DNA from: Hippasteria phrygiana
Taxonomy: Eukaryota; Echinodermata; Asteroidea; Valvatida; Goniasteridae
Direction of reading: 5' to 3'
Length of the DNA: 64,000 nt
Assembly (NCBI GenBank): GCA_037893225.1
Contig: JAZGUH010000379.1
Coordinates: 935,001-999,000, forward strand
Shown: positions 1 through 10,324 of the stretch, in pieces
How the letters are laid out: every line of letters begins with the position of its first letter
Position numbering within the stretch: position 1 is the first letter of the stretch
Notes under the pieces: model-generated
What the model was told of the DNA's origin: nothing
The model's input: the letters and a program-made list of their open reading frames with translations, nothing else
The model's database searches: none
Translations under genes and position numbers: made by a program

Positions 1-1
1 G

Positions 2-313
2 CCCATGAAGAGCATGAGTCTGTATTGCTCAAGTAAAGCGGCACGAGAGATGCTCATGAAGACGCTAGCAATTGAAGATCCAGATGTAAGGGTTCTGAAT
101 TATGCACCGGGGGTTCTCAAAACGGCTATGTACGAGGAGGTCATCACAACGGCAGGCGATCCAGAGCTCCGGGAAATGATGGCTGGATTAAAATCAACTC
201 CTCATTTACTAACACCGGCTGCAACCTGCAAAGTACTCATCAAGGTCTTATCGCAAGACACCTTCGAGTCCGGGGCTCATATCGACTACTATGGTGTTGA
301 ACAAAACAAGTAA
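2..313 (+). CDS. SPR: Sepiapterin reductase, C-terminal part (gene cut by window edge)
   Basis: The reading frame is open from the first bases and stops with TAA at 311-313, giving about 103 residues. It begins just before the short-chain dehydrogenase active-site motif, seen as L-Y-C-S-S-K (YxxxK, catalytic Tyr and Lys). It continues with RVLNYAPG, which matches the family's PG motif after the cofactor site, and ends with SGAHIDYYG, the typical sepiapterin reductase C terminus. The enzyme makes the final NADPH-dependent reductions of tetrahydrobiopterin synthesis in the cytosol. The ATG at 5-7 is internal, because family proteins keep coding upstream of this point, so the N-terminal exon or exons lie outside the window. 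No break is visible. The identification rests on remembered family sequence and is strong. Other short-chain dehydrogenases are much less likely, given the C-terminal match. Confidence 0.9.
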   Translation, partial: PMKSMSLYCSSKAAREMLMKTLAIEDPDVRVLNYAPGVLKTAMYEEVITTAGDPELREMMAGLKSTPHLLTPAATCKVLIKVLSQDTFESGAHIDYYGVEQNK

Positions 314-394
314 ATTCAGGAGACAGTGATTTGTGTGGTGGCTAGTTATAGGTATCGTTTGGAACCTATTTAGAGCTTTGGTATTATGTTGTAC

Positions 395-400
395 ATTAAA
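395..400 (+). other. Possible polyadenylation signal of the SPR gene
   Basis: ATTAAA lies about 80 bases after the SPR stop codon. It is a common variant of the animal polyadenylation hexamer and sits at a plausible distance. No transcript evidence is available. Confidence 0.4.
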
Positions 401-2555
401 GAAATGCAACTTTTAAATTATTTATAGTTTTTCGGTCAAATACAGTGGGCCCAGTTAAAAGGGGGCACCTGGAGTCCATCATTTTTTCTTGGGGAAACTT
501 TATGGAGAAAATATATTAGGCTTGTATTTTTCTGCACAACTGTAATCTTGGTCGGGGGTGGGGGTACCCTTGCGCTGTAGTCATTGATATGTAGTTTCTT
601 TTCACAACTGCCACAAAGAATGTAAAAACTTTTTCTGTTTTTACGGTTTCCTAAATCCTGAATCAAATTGTGGCCCAGACCAAGGATCGGACCACTGCAG
701 AACCATTTTCCTGCCGTTAGCATCATATACAGGCACATGCACATAACTCTTGTGTTAAGGGTGTTAAAACTAGCATTTAACTCGATTGTGTATTTTGTGT
801 CGTCCATAGATTTTTTATTTCCATTGTTTAATAAAATAATTACTTTCTTTTCTGCCGAGGCTGGAAGAGTATAAGGACCAAAAAACCAATCAATTCCTTG
901 AAGACTTGTTAGCATTTATTCTAAAATAATGTTCATGGGAATTTTACTAAGACTCGTTACCAAATGAACAGTTCAAATGTGACTCACACAAGATAATTTT
1001 ATTTTATATTATTGGATAGCCTTTAGAAAATCACCTAATTGCATTATTCAGTGCTTGTTTCCAACTCTGCAAGCTCTTTATCTCATGGTGCTGGGATTTC
1101 TACATTTAATTATGAGTTTAGGACATTTTTTGAGTTTGTAACTTTTCCTTAATTAAACCATGGTTAAACATTACAAAAGGATTTACAAATGCTGTAGTAA
1201 ATAATTTCAACATTTTTTCGGGGCTCGTCCAACCGATTTTTTTTTGGCCGATTTATTTAGTTTGTAATGTCACAGTTCATTCACTTCAACTGTTTTTGTT
1301 TTAACAGTGGTTGGATGCAGGCGAGCACTTCATACTACTATTTTATTTTGAGGGTACAATTTTTAAAATTAGCCATTTTGTTAAATAGTCATCTAGACAC
1401 ATTACAATTTTTTTACAAATACATATGTAATCTATTTCGTACATGATGCAAATAAATATTAACTCAATATCCCTTCAGTGGGATGGACGAAATGTTTCAG
1501 CTTTTATTCTCTTCCAACATAATGCAGTCCACTTTTGGGGGGGGGGGGTGGTGAGGAGTGAAACTTTGCCCTTTTACAAGATGTACATTAATTCCTAACC
1601 AATGTTATTTTCCAGAATTAGATTTACTCATTTTATTAAATCTTACCGAATGACTGAGCATAGACACCGTCATAAACACTGTTGTTGGATTTCTTTATGA
1701 TGGCTAATCATAGGTACTGCAGTCAACACGATTACACATGATGGCGATCTTGCATTTGTCATTTAAATTCTTAAAAATGTAAGCACAAAAGGAACTAAGA
1801 TGTCTGTAGTATGTCACTTCCAAAGGCAGTTGCCATGGAAATTCAATTTTTTCATCTTTGCAGTGGTCAAATCATCCATTTTGCCCCTTTCATCCAGAGT
1901 ATTTTCGGACTATTTCTTTTAAGCAGCATTTACAAAGCGATTAACCTTTCAGAGAAAAACAATTTCAAAGCTTATGCACATAGGTACATCATCTGTCAAT
2001 CTATCGTCTGAGGGTAGTAGACTTTACTCTTGATACACTAGGGGGGACTAGATATTAACGAGTTTGCACCACCAATGCCGACCATTGTGAACTGGTCTTG
2101 TGAATTGGCAGAACAGGAGACTTTTGAGATGTGGTACCGGTCCTACTTAATTGTTCGCACCAGTCATACATGCTCAGAACTAGCAAAAAGCACCAGTTCG
2201 TTGTAAGTCTACTGTCCCAGGGCTGTAGTCGAGTCCATCACAAGCCCTCCAGTCCTAATCCCAATAACAAGCTATTTAAATGAGCTTTGACAAAGGCAGT
2301 TGCTTGTGACCGGCTTTATGAAAAGACTTCTGACTGGACTTGCAGGGACTCGACTAAAGCTCTGTACTGCCACCAGCATCCCCAAAGTCTCCCATTGAAC
2401 CAACATTCAATTTCAGGGTGTATTTGCCCCCAATACACTGACAAGTTCATGGTTGGTTCACAGTTGCACAAAGCACCATTCCGAAGCTTCTTTTTCTGCG
2501 AGAGAAATGACCAAGACGTTGTGGTTGGCTGCTGTGATGAAAATGGGCAAAACTC

Positions 2556-2586
<31 letters not shown>

Positions 2587-2649
2587 TCCCCCTCCCCAAT
2601 CATTTCCCCAGTCCATCCAACTTGCATAAGTCGCAAGTCACATGGAATG
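401..2649. other. Convergent intergenic region and TTC1 3' UTR, no gene seen
   Basis: This stretch separates the 3' ends of SPR (+) and TTC1 (-). Open frames of 60-160 codons occur on both strands, but none resembles a known protein and none shows a repeat or domain pattern. The part next to 2649 must include the TTC1 3' UTR. A run of 12 Gs lies at 1537-1548 and a run of 25 Cs at 2562-2586. Confidence 0.6.
2562..2586. repeat. Poly(C) tract of 25 bases in the TTC1 3' UTR region
   Basis: This is an uninterrupted C run followed by further C-rich sequence. On the TTC1 sense strand it is a G run about 60 bases after the stop codon, so it may be transcribed. Confidence 0.8.
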
Positions 2650-4606
2650 TTATTTCCCATTGTTTCCTCTCTGATTCTGATTGAAGTTGACAGAATATGA
2701 TCCGGTGGATGGGTCCTGATTGAGTTGGAAGTTTTCTGTGGACAACCCGAATGGCCGGAGGCAAAGATTTCCCAAATCTTTCAGTTTTGACATCATTTCT
2801 GCTTTCATTTTTTCATTACGCTCCTGGATCTGATCGGGAAGACGCTGTAGAAATGGACAGGGGGGTAAACAATGATATCTCAACATGGGAATCCACGAGA
2901 ATTTAAAAAAAAGTAATATTGTATTACCGGCACAGCGTCAAAATGATTCACAATTGCTTTGCAGACAAATGTACAAGCCACAACAAATAAAATGTAAATC
3001 CCCCCACCCAATCATCTGTAACGATTGCACAGACTTTAACTGCATTAAAAGGAAATCTTGCTGGAGTGGGAAAAAACAGACTTTTAATCATAGATGGCAC
3101 CGTGAGGAGGGGAATCATAGTAGGGAACACTTTACAAAGTAACTCCTATAAGAATGACATTTATGTTTTGGAAAAATGGGCCATTTTCTAATAAATCTTG
3201 AATTACACCAATGGACTGTGAGCTCACCATACAAGCAGCTCTGGCCTCATAGCACCCTGGGTCAAGCTCTAAAGCTCTCTGGTAGTCCTTTAGAGAGTCA
3301 TCCAGTTTGTCTGTGAACTCATAGGCCTGGGCTCGTCGCAGTACAACCTTTAAATACACAGAGTTCAGCTCCAAAGCTGGGGAGAGAATGGCAAAAGAAA
3401 TAAGACAAGAGATGCAGGATAAAGGGCAGGGCTTTCCATGACTACCTCCAACCCTCCAAATTTGGACACAGACTGACAAAGAAAGAGGTGCTAGGAGGGG
3501 CGGGGCCTTCAATGGCTACCAACCTGTAGTGCCCTAGCTCAACCATTGCCGGGGACACTTGTCTTATTTTAGGTTTCCGCTTGTTTGTTTCAAAGAAGGA
3601 AAGATGGGATGAAATCTTGGAGTGATGCAATTGTTTAAATTTACCTTCTTCACCTCAACATTTTAATAGAAACAATTCAATTTTGTTTCTGATATTTACC
3701 TTTAGTGCAGTCGGCGATGGCACTCTCAAGATGTTCCTAAGGCAGAAACAAAATCAGAAAGTTACTTTACTGCTGAACACAAAGTGGGTTTAAAGGTTTT
3801 ACAGAAATCAAAACAGGAAAAATGCTATAAATGTTTCTGAATACATAAGAAATAAAGATTTTTGATGTATTTTTGTTTTAACAACATAGCTTCAAGCCCC
3901 CTTCACAAAACATACCAGCAATCGCGGACTCCCTATTGTCCCTCTTTTGTTTGTACTTTAACTTTTTCGGAAGGCCTCCCATATGTTTTGTCCACGAATT
4001 TTAATCGTGGACGTTTGGTCAATCGTGGACCCTTTGTCTATGCTCTAACCCTTTTGTTCCTAGTCCACGATTGCAGGTATTTACACACACCTTACAATTT
4101 GTCCAAGGCTCTGAACATCAGACATTGTTTACTGCTACTGGTATTTGTTTGTAGATAGGGGCACAACCCATGATTTTTCTGTCCTCGGGCTCAACAAATC
4201 TCGATAAAATGTTTACTTATTAATAATGCATTATAGCATTGTTCCTCTTTTATTTTTGTGTACGTTTAAATGTCCTATTCTTGTCCACGTAAAATACCAT
4301 CACAAACACAATGACACACCTGCTTAACTTTGCAAGCTGCTCTATTTGCATACATGATGGAACGGTCCTTTCTTGAAGCAGAGCGGACACAGCTGAAGTG
4401 CCTGACTGTACGCAAACACAGAATCTGCATATTCTGTGGGTGATATAACAAATACAGCCAAATTCAATTCAGAGACTGTCATGAAATCTCAAACCTAACC
4501 AAATCCATCCAAGTCCCCTGTTGACCATACCGTAAGTAATAGGACCCCTTCATTGGACTATGAATTCCGGCCCCTAGCTGAGCCCTAAGGTTTTCCCCTT
4601 CACTCC

Positions 4607-4672
<66 letters not shown>

Positions 4673-5316
4673 CCCTAATTCCTGTTCCTCCGTCCTTCGC
4701 GCTTTTTCGGGTAATGATCCAAAACCAAATTAATGATTTTCATATCTGAAAGTTTACCGTTTATAAAAGATGGTACCAGTACCAATCCTCCTGAGAAATA
4801 CTTTTGTCTGAAATGTCATATTTAAGAAATTGCGTCTGAAGACCCCCCAAAATGCTGTTACATTTGTGAACGTTATTGAACATCCACAAAATAACTGTTC
4901 AAACTGAACACATTTTCCACTATATTCTTGTGATTTGGAGTGACAGATTGAGCTCAAACTTTCACAGGTTTGTTATTTCATGTATATGTTGAATCACACA
5001 AAGTATGAACTCTGACTGCAACTGTGTTGTCAGCTCTGCCAATGATATATCATACTTTTAATGTAAACATTAATTTCTTGGACCCCTGCCTGATAGTGCA
5101 GTGACCCCTGCCTGCCTCTGACAATCTGAGGGTCCCATACCCCCATGCTCCTATGTACATACCTCCAGACTTGAATAACTCATTGCCTCTTGTCTTATGA
5201 GTCTGAGCTTCTTCCCTTTTTGCCTGGGAAAAAAGAACAGACAAAAATTAATTAAATTTTCGATGCAAACAAAAATCAATTTGTCTCTGTTTGCTTCCTT
5301 TCTTGAGGTCACTTCC

Positions 5317-5347
<31 letters not shown>

Positions 5348-6181
5348 CTTCTCACAACAAATACAAGAAAAATACAGAGTAGAGGAAATACTGTTCAGTT
5401 GATCTATTGCATATTTGAAATCGGAATTTGGAGGGTTACGCATTCACATATTTTAGTCTTTAAGTATTCAAACTTTGATCTGATATTTGAATATTTGACA
5501 TGTACCACTTGGGAACTGCATGGATCAACCGTGACTTGCGGAGTTTTTTTCTTGAATTTTTCTGAATATTTGAATTGGAGAATACCCACCTCCATTGCTT
5601 TTACACATTATTTTGATATTAACCTTCTTCTGCTCCTCTGTCATTTGTTCTTCCAGTTCCCTCATTGCTTCCTCGTCAATGATGAGACCTCCATCTTCTT
5701 CATCCTTCTCCTGCATCGCTTTCTTCTCCTCTTCCTGCTCTGCTTTCAGCCCTTCTTGAATTTCTGCCTCATCCTGAGGCTCTCCGCTCCCCCAAGTCCT
5801 ATTGGGATGTCCTCTTCTTTGTTCCGACGGTATCTGGGAGTGTTCATTACCAGATTCAGTACCTGCTGAATCATCATCACTGGAATCTTGATAATTCCTC
5901 AAAGTTTCTTTCTCTTCTTCTACTGTCCTTACATCTTCAGCTGGTCTAAAACCATCAGGCTTTATTAAATCCTCAATGATCTCAGTAGCGGTTTCATCTT
6001 TGAGGATGTGTTGGTTAGGCTCCATGATGTCCTGCATTTGACGATCGGAGGGAGTCGTTTCTTCCACATCAGAGGCTAAAGCATCAAAGAATTCATCATC
6101 CGAGTCACTTCCTTCAAATGACGGAGTTCTCTGTTCTTTAGGATTAATGACCTTGCCAACAAGTTCACTAGCTGAATCCAT
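2650..6181 (-). CDS. TTC1: Tetratricopeptide repeat protein 1 (TTC1), six coding exons, frameshift in exon 3
   Basis: Coding exons on the minus strand are 6181-5624, 5223-5163, 4433-4320, 3736-3700, 3376-3228 and 2844-2650, all with GT/AG junctions and matching phases except as noted. The N-terminal exon (186 residues) is acidic and rich in Glu, Asp and Ser. The following exons encode TPR units containing [36 protein letters not shown] and [18 protein letters not shown]. The last exon ends with [13 protein letters not shown] and TGSYSVNF, the TTC1 C-terminal signature. TTC1 is a cytosolic TPR adaptor reported to bind chaperones and small-GTPase partners. About 370 residues are expected against 292 in human, the extra length being in the acidic N terminus. 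The start was chosen at MDSASELV because the upstream frame shows no conservation. Exon 3 has one extra G in a GAAAGGACC context (near 4366-4374) that shifts the frame and gives a stop a few codons later. This is either an assembly error or a real allele. Confidence 0.92.
3918..4074. mobile_element. Small inverted-repeat element, copy 1 (TTC1 intron 4)
   Basis: This 157-bp unit is bounded by inverted ends GCAATCGYGGAC and GTCCACGATTGC. A second copy with the same ends and interior (CTCTTTTGTTT, TTTTTCGGAAGGCCTCCCAT) lies at 38185-38342. It has no coding capacity and is best read as a MITE-like element. Confidence 0.7.
4608..4670. repeat. Poly(C) tract of 63 bases in TTC1 intron 2
   Basis: The C run is continuous for 63 bases. 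It is the longest homopolymer in the window. The length in the assembly may not be exact. Confidence 0.85.
4880..5062. repeat. Dispersed repeat, copy 1 (partner at 30500-30672)
   Basis: The two stretches share TGTGATTYKGAKTGACRGAYTGAGCTCAAACTTT-type sequence, then GCAACTGTKTTGTC, then a motif close to CCAATSATMT. No ends or coding sequence could be defined, so the class of repeat is unknown. Confidence 0.55.
5324..5347. repeat. Poly(G) tract of 24 bases in TTC1 intron 1
   Basis: This is an uninterrupted G run between TTC1 coding exons 1 and 2. On the sense strand it is a C run. Confidence 0.8.
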
Positions 6182-6630
6182 GACTGACGCAAGATGGACA
6201 CCAACGTTCTCCAGGGAATTTGATGAAAAGTTTAAAACATTTATGTTATCTGTAAGGTTGCCGGCAAAGCAGATTTGTTTTATATAAAAGATTTGATGAG
6301 TTGTGCAGTGTGAAAGTCTGTCGAAACTTGTCTGAAAAGGCAAGAAAAAATTGACCATTTCTAATAAAACTGACTGTGGAAATGACAGTTAGTATTAAAG
6401 CAGCCATGAACAAAGGAAGATCTAGATGCAAATTTTCACATTTCCCATCCCTGCATGTAAGTCACAGACTGTTATGGAAAGCCTACCTGTGTTACAGGAT
6501 TTTGTTTACAAAAAGGAGATACAAACTGTCCAACAATTCAGGGTAACATATACCTTCACTGCACATTTCTGGGCTATCCATAAAAAGGTCTAGGATCTGC
6601 ATGCACATTTCCGAAATGGAACATCTCATC
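6182..6630 (-). other. Upstream region of TTC1
   Basis: This sequence lies 5' of the chosen TTC1 start codon. It must contain the 5' UTR and perhaps a non-coding exon. I could not fix a transcription start or a convincing core promoter element. Confidence 0.35.
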
Positions 6631-6711
6631 AGCTCTATTTCATAACAGTTAGGAATATTCCTATAGGAAGTCCAAGATAGGAATATTCCTATCTTTTATG
6701 AAAAAGAGCCC
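6631..6711. mobile_element. Short inverted-repeat element
   Basis: Left arm GCTCTATTTCATAACAGTTA and right arm TCTTTTATGAAAAAGAGC are inverted copies, each continuing into the 16-bp palindrome ATAGGAATATTCCTAT. At about 80 bp it is a minimal foldback element. Confidence 0.6.
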
Positions 6712-7189
6712 TGATCTCTGACATGAATGCCCAAAGTTGCACAAACCAGTGAGTGGGAAGATTTTTACTTTTATAGTAATGGTATCCAGGTTCTGTTTGT
6801 GGTGGGGAGGCAGGGTCTAGGGTCCAGCTTTTATTGGCTGGCATTTTCAAGAGCCTTACAATCGATAAATGTACAGACAGTACGACATGGTGTGGCACAT
6901 GGTGTCAGCCCTTTTCATTTTATCGCACATTTCGGGGAGGTGGGGAGGGGGAGGGGCAAGGGGCAGCGGGCGCCAAGAGTTCCCACAGGGGAGGGACCCC
7001 CACTGACAGACCAAGGCGGCTTGGTATCCAATGGTATCTGCCATTTTGTTCGTAACTTAAACTTTAGACTATGTAATGTATGTAGATGACTGTGCATAAA
7101 TATAAATGCATGTCTGCCGTACGCGTACAGACTACAGAGGCCGAGGCCAGCTAGCCAGACGACGAAGACAAGCCACAATTTTTTAAGAA
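6712..7189. other. No gene seen
   Basis: Open frames here are short, overlap on both strands and have G-rich low-complexity composition (6940-7010). Nothing resembles a known protein or RNA. Confidence 0.5.
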
Positions 7190-7489
7190 AGGAATTCGGA
7201 GTAATTGCAGAATACCCCGCCACCCGAAAGTAGTAGTACCCCCTAAAAAATGCGGATACGGGGTAGGAGGGAGTCTGGAGGGGCGATAGAGGGCGCAATT
7301 TTTCCTTTAAAAAAAAAATTCCTCCGAGGGGGCTGGAATTGGACTTACGTGCATAATTCAAATGGGAAGCTCGGACAAAAGTCTAAGTACAAAGTATGTC
7401 CCAGGAGGTGGATACGCGGATACGGGGTGGGAGGGAGTCTATCTGGAGGGGCGATAGAGGGCGCCATTTTTGCACGGCCGACATTACGG

Positions 7490-8720
7490 TAGGGCTGACG
7501 ATATTGGGTTTTTTCGTAGTCGATTTTTTTTTCCCGCGATATCGCCGATATGGCGATAAAATCGTCAACAAATTTCAGCATAATTAAAATGTCGCAAAAG
7601 TTCATTCGTAACTACATAACCGCCGGGCCCCATTGTCGCCGGGCATTGTTTGACTTTGAAGCCGTTCTAAAGGCTGTTCGATATGACGATATTTCCCGAT
7701 ATCTCGATATTTTTTTCATATCGAAAAACACCGGAATATCGGGGAATTCGATATACCGAAGAATATCGTGATATTGCTTTTCGCAGGTTCACTTGAAGTT
7801 GTCCTATTGTGTGGATTAGTCAAGATTACCTTGCTTGAAATTCCAGTTATTTCCAATAAATTTGACGATAGAATAGCACATACATGTACATGTAACGTGT
7901 GATGAACCATGGAGGAATAATAACAAATACCTTGTGTACTAAATGTGTTTCTTGGATTGTTTTCTAAACCCCGACAAAACTTCTCGGCACCGTTCATTAT
8001 ACAGCGCACATGTGTGCGTGCATTCCATGTAGTCTTGGTCAAGTGCAAACAACCGCACTGAAAGCTCAACCGTATTATTCCCAGTGTACAATGCATGTGC
8101 ACGCGCAACGCGAAGCGAAATTCGCCTTGAGGAAAGGCTACTAAGACCTGGGGGTTAGAGCAATTGCTTCAATAACTCCAACCCCTAAAGCGCATCTGCG
8201 CGTGCGCGTTGCTTTGTTGCTAGCCTTGGTCAAGTGCAAGCAACCGCACTGAATGCCACCGTCTTAAAATTCCCAATGTACAATGCACGTGCAAGTGCAA
8301 CGCGAAGCGAAATGCGCCTTGAGAAAAGGCAAACAAGTGCGGCGCATGCGTTGTACAATGCACATGTACAATGTCCGTTGAGTACGTACACAAGAAGCTC
8401 GAAGACACCTACGTCTGGTCAAACCACGCTGCTATTAAAATCGGAACTAAATCCGTAATTTCGCACGGAACAGCGCGAACACATGTATGTAAAACAAATA
8501 ATGAAAACTAAATGAAATACATTTTAGCGAATCTGCTGGTAAAAAGAAAGTATCGCCGATTTTTAAAGGGAAAATGGGGGTTCCGAAAAAAATCACCGAT
8601 TTTAAAAACGATATCGGTGATATCTCGATTTTTCGATTTAAAAAATCATGTAGCCGATTTCGATTTTTGGGCGGCGAATATCGCATCATCGCGATTTTAT
8701 CGCCGTATTGCCCAGCCCTA
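7490..8720. mobile_element. Non-autonomous hAT-like DNA transposon, 1231 bp
   Basis: Ends are TAGGGCTG and CAGCCCTA, flanked on both sides by the direct repeat CATTACGG (7482-7489 and 8721-8728). An 8-bp target duplication with short terminal inverted repeats is the hAT pattern. Sub-terminal sequence on both sides is rich in GATATCG/CGATTTT motifs that pair with each other. No transposase frame is present. A 100-bp unit is duplicated inside (8037-8145 and 8228-8330). Confidence 0.85.
8037..8330. repeat. Direct duplication inside the hAT-like element
   Basis: Two copies start with GGTCAAGTGCAARCAACCGC and share GCAACGCGAAGCGAAATKCG. They lie at 8037-8145 and 8228-8330, a period of about 191 bp. 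Confidence 0.75.
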
Positions 8721-8756
8721 CATTACGGTATGTAAATAGTTTATTGAGGACAAAAA

Positions 8757-8911
8757 TAGACCATATCGCAAATACCGCCTGGTTGAGACGTCACAATGGT
8801 CACAAGGGATTGTGGGAAGGAAATGGGAACGATTTTTGTGCGCGTTTCTTTCCAAAATCCCTAGTAACCATTGTGACGTCTCATCCAGGCGGTATTTGCG
8901 ATAAGGTCTAT
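8757..8911. mobile_element. Foldback element
   Basis: Left arm ATCGCAAATACCGCCTGG plus GAGACGTCACAATGGT is repeated inverted in the right arm ACCATTGTGACGTCTC plus CCAGGCGGTATTTGCGAT. The arms of about 70 bp surround a loop of about 20 bp. Confidence 0.75.
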
Positions 8912-9051
8912 GAACCGTGACCCCGTATCCGCGTATGTATCCGGATACGAGGTGAGCATGGTGAGATACGAGTGGAGGGGTATTCTGCAATTGTGCCAGG
9001 AATTCCGAGTTACGAATTAACTGAAAACTGTAGTTATCATATAAATGAATC

Positions 9052-9982
9052 GGCGATTGTGTAGTGTAGGGCCCTGTTCCCTAGTATAAGGGAACAAAAA
9101 TCCACTTTTAGGTTATATTTAGCGACATTAGGCCTACAAACCAACAGGTATGTTGTAGATAAAGGGCAGGGTTTTAGTTTTTGAGGGAAATTTTGGGGTA
9201 AAGCGACGATGAAGACGACAAAACGCAACGCGAAAATAAAGATGGCGATCACCGCGATGCACAGTAAACACCCAAACCCGCGTTGATTCGCATGGCAACT
9301 GCTGTAAAGCGAGCAAGAAAATTGCATTTTCTACCGCAACAGACTGTTCAAAATATTAAAAAATGTGTCAGTAGAAATAGAATAGACCTTTTCGACATTC
9401 TCAATGCATTGTGGGTTTGGAGGCCAAACAAACCATGTAATTTATACAAAAACCTATCATATGGCACTGTGAACCAGTCCAAATATTAATTGATTTTATG
9501 CTAAATATCTGTCATTAGTTGAGCGATACCCTTTTCACATATCTTTGCATGGAACATAAGGAAAATAATAACCAGAAAAATAAAGTTTAAATGGCAATAC
9601 AAATAAAGGAAATAATTGGGGAATCCCTCTCCGGGTACCAGTTACTGGTGAATGCAAATTTCTGGAATTAGAACAGCTAGTGTCACATTATTAGCCAATC
9701 GAAAAAGGATTTTTGCAAGCATGACAACGAACATGTGACCAATGCGACCAATCACGTCCATTCTATTCTTCTAATGTGCTTGCTCTTCTAATGCCAGTTA
9801 GGGCTGATGCAGTTCCCATGATGCTTTGAGAATGTCGAAAAGGTTTATTAAGATAATAAGACTTTTTTAACTAAGAGAAGTCTGCTTAGGTTAGGTTGAA
9901 AAAGTCATTTTGGAATGAGAAAAAATATCCTTGACTCTAATTTGATCAAAACTAAAAAGGGGTCCTACACTACACAATCGCC
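9052..9982. mobile_element. Non-autonomous DNA transposon with 8-bp target duplication, 931 bp
   Basis: Terminal inverted repeats are GGCGATTGTGTAGTGTAGG and its complement, and the direct repeat AATGAATC flanks both ends (9044-9051, 9983-9990). No transposase frame is visible. GGC ends with an 8-bp duplication would suit a Merlin-like or hAT-like family, but I cannot decide. Its 9390-9850 segment recurs at 62495-63015. Confidence 0.8.
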
Positions 9983-10119
9983 AATGAATCCTCATACTAT
10001 TTATACTATGGTCCATTTTTAGGTTATGGATTTACCTTCTTGAGCATTGAAAACACGATAAAACTTGAACAGAACGAACCACATGCAGTCAAGTCACAGT
10101 CGAAGCATTGTCTACACGC

Positions 10120-10153
10120 CGATTGAGGGCGCCCTATAGGGCGCCCTCAATCG
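10120..10153. repeat. Perfect 34-bp palindrome
   Basis: Two 17-base arms are exact complements with no spacer, centred on CCCTATAGGG and beginning with CGATTGAGGGCG. It lies between the 9.0 kb element and the repeat array. Confidence 0.9.
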
Positions 10154-10324
10154 TACGCCCTAGCCTAGTCTTCTAGCTCTGTCAGAGCTAGCTAGACTGG
10201 TTCCCGGTCCCTCCGTTATCCTTCGGACTTAAATGTAGGGTCGAGGACCAGTCGGTTTGATGCCTGTGGTGGCCAGCTGCAGACTTGTGTGTATTTCAAG
10301 CGGTAGCCAAGTAATTCGAAGCGC

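Larger units (their letters stand above)
7190..9010. repeat. Outer inverted repeat enclosing nested elements
   Basis: GGAATTCGGAGTAATTGCAGAATACCCC-like sequence at about 7190-7220 is repeated inverted at about 8975-9012 (GGGGTATTCTGCAATTG followed by GGAATTCC). Between the arms, a 60-bp unit containing GGATACGGGGT and GGAGGGGCGATAGAGGGCGC occurs twice (7252-7310 and 7410-7470). A related inverted piece lies at 8915-8955. A hAT-like element and a foldback element are inserted inside, so the outer pair probably marks an older element. Confidence 0.5.

Noticed and set aside
436..915. 159-codon open frame on the minus strand
   Set aside because: It has no recognisable motif and lies in the SPR 3' flank. 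Composition looks like translated AT-rich non-coding DNA.
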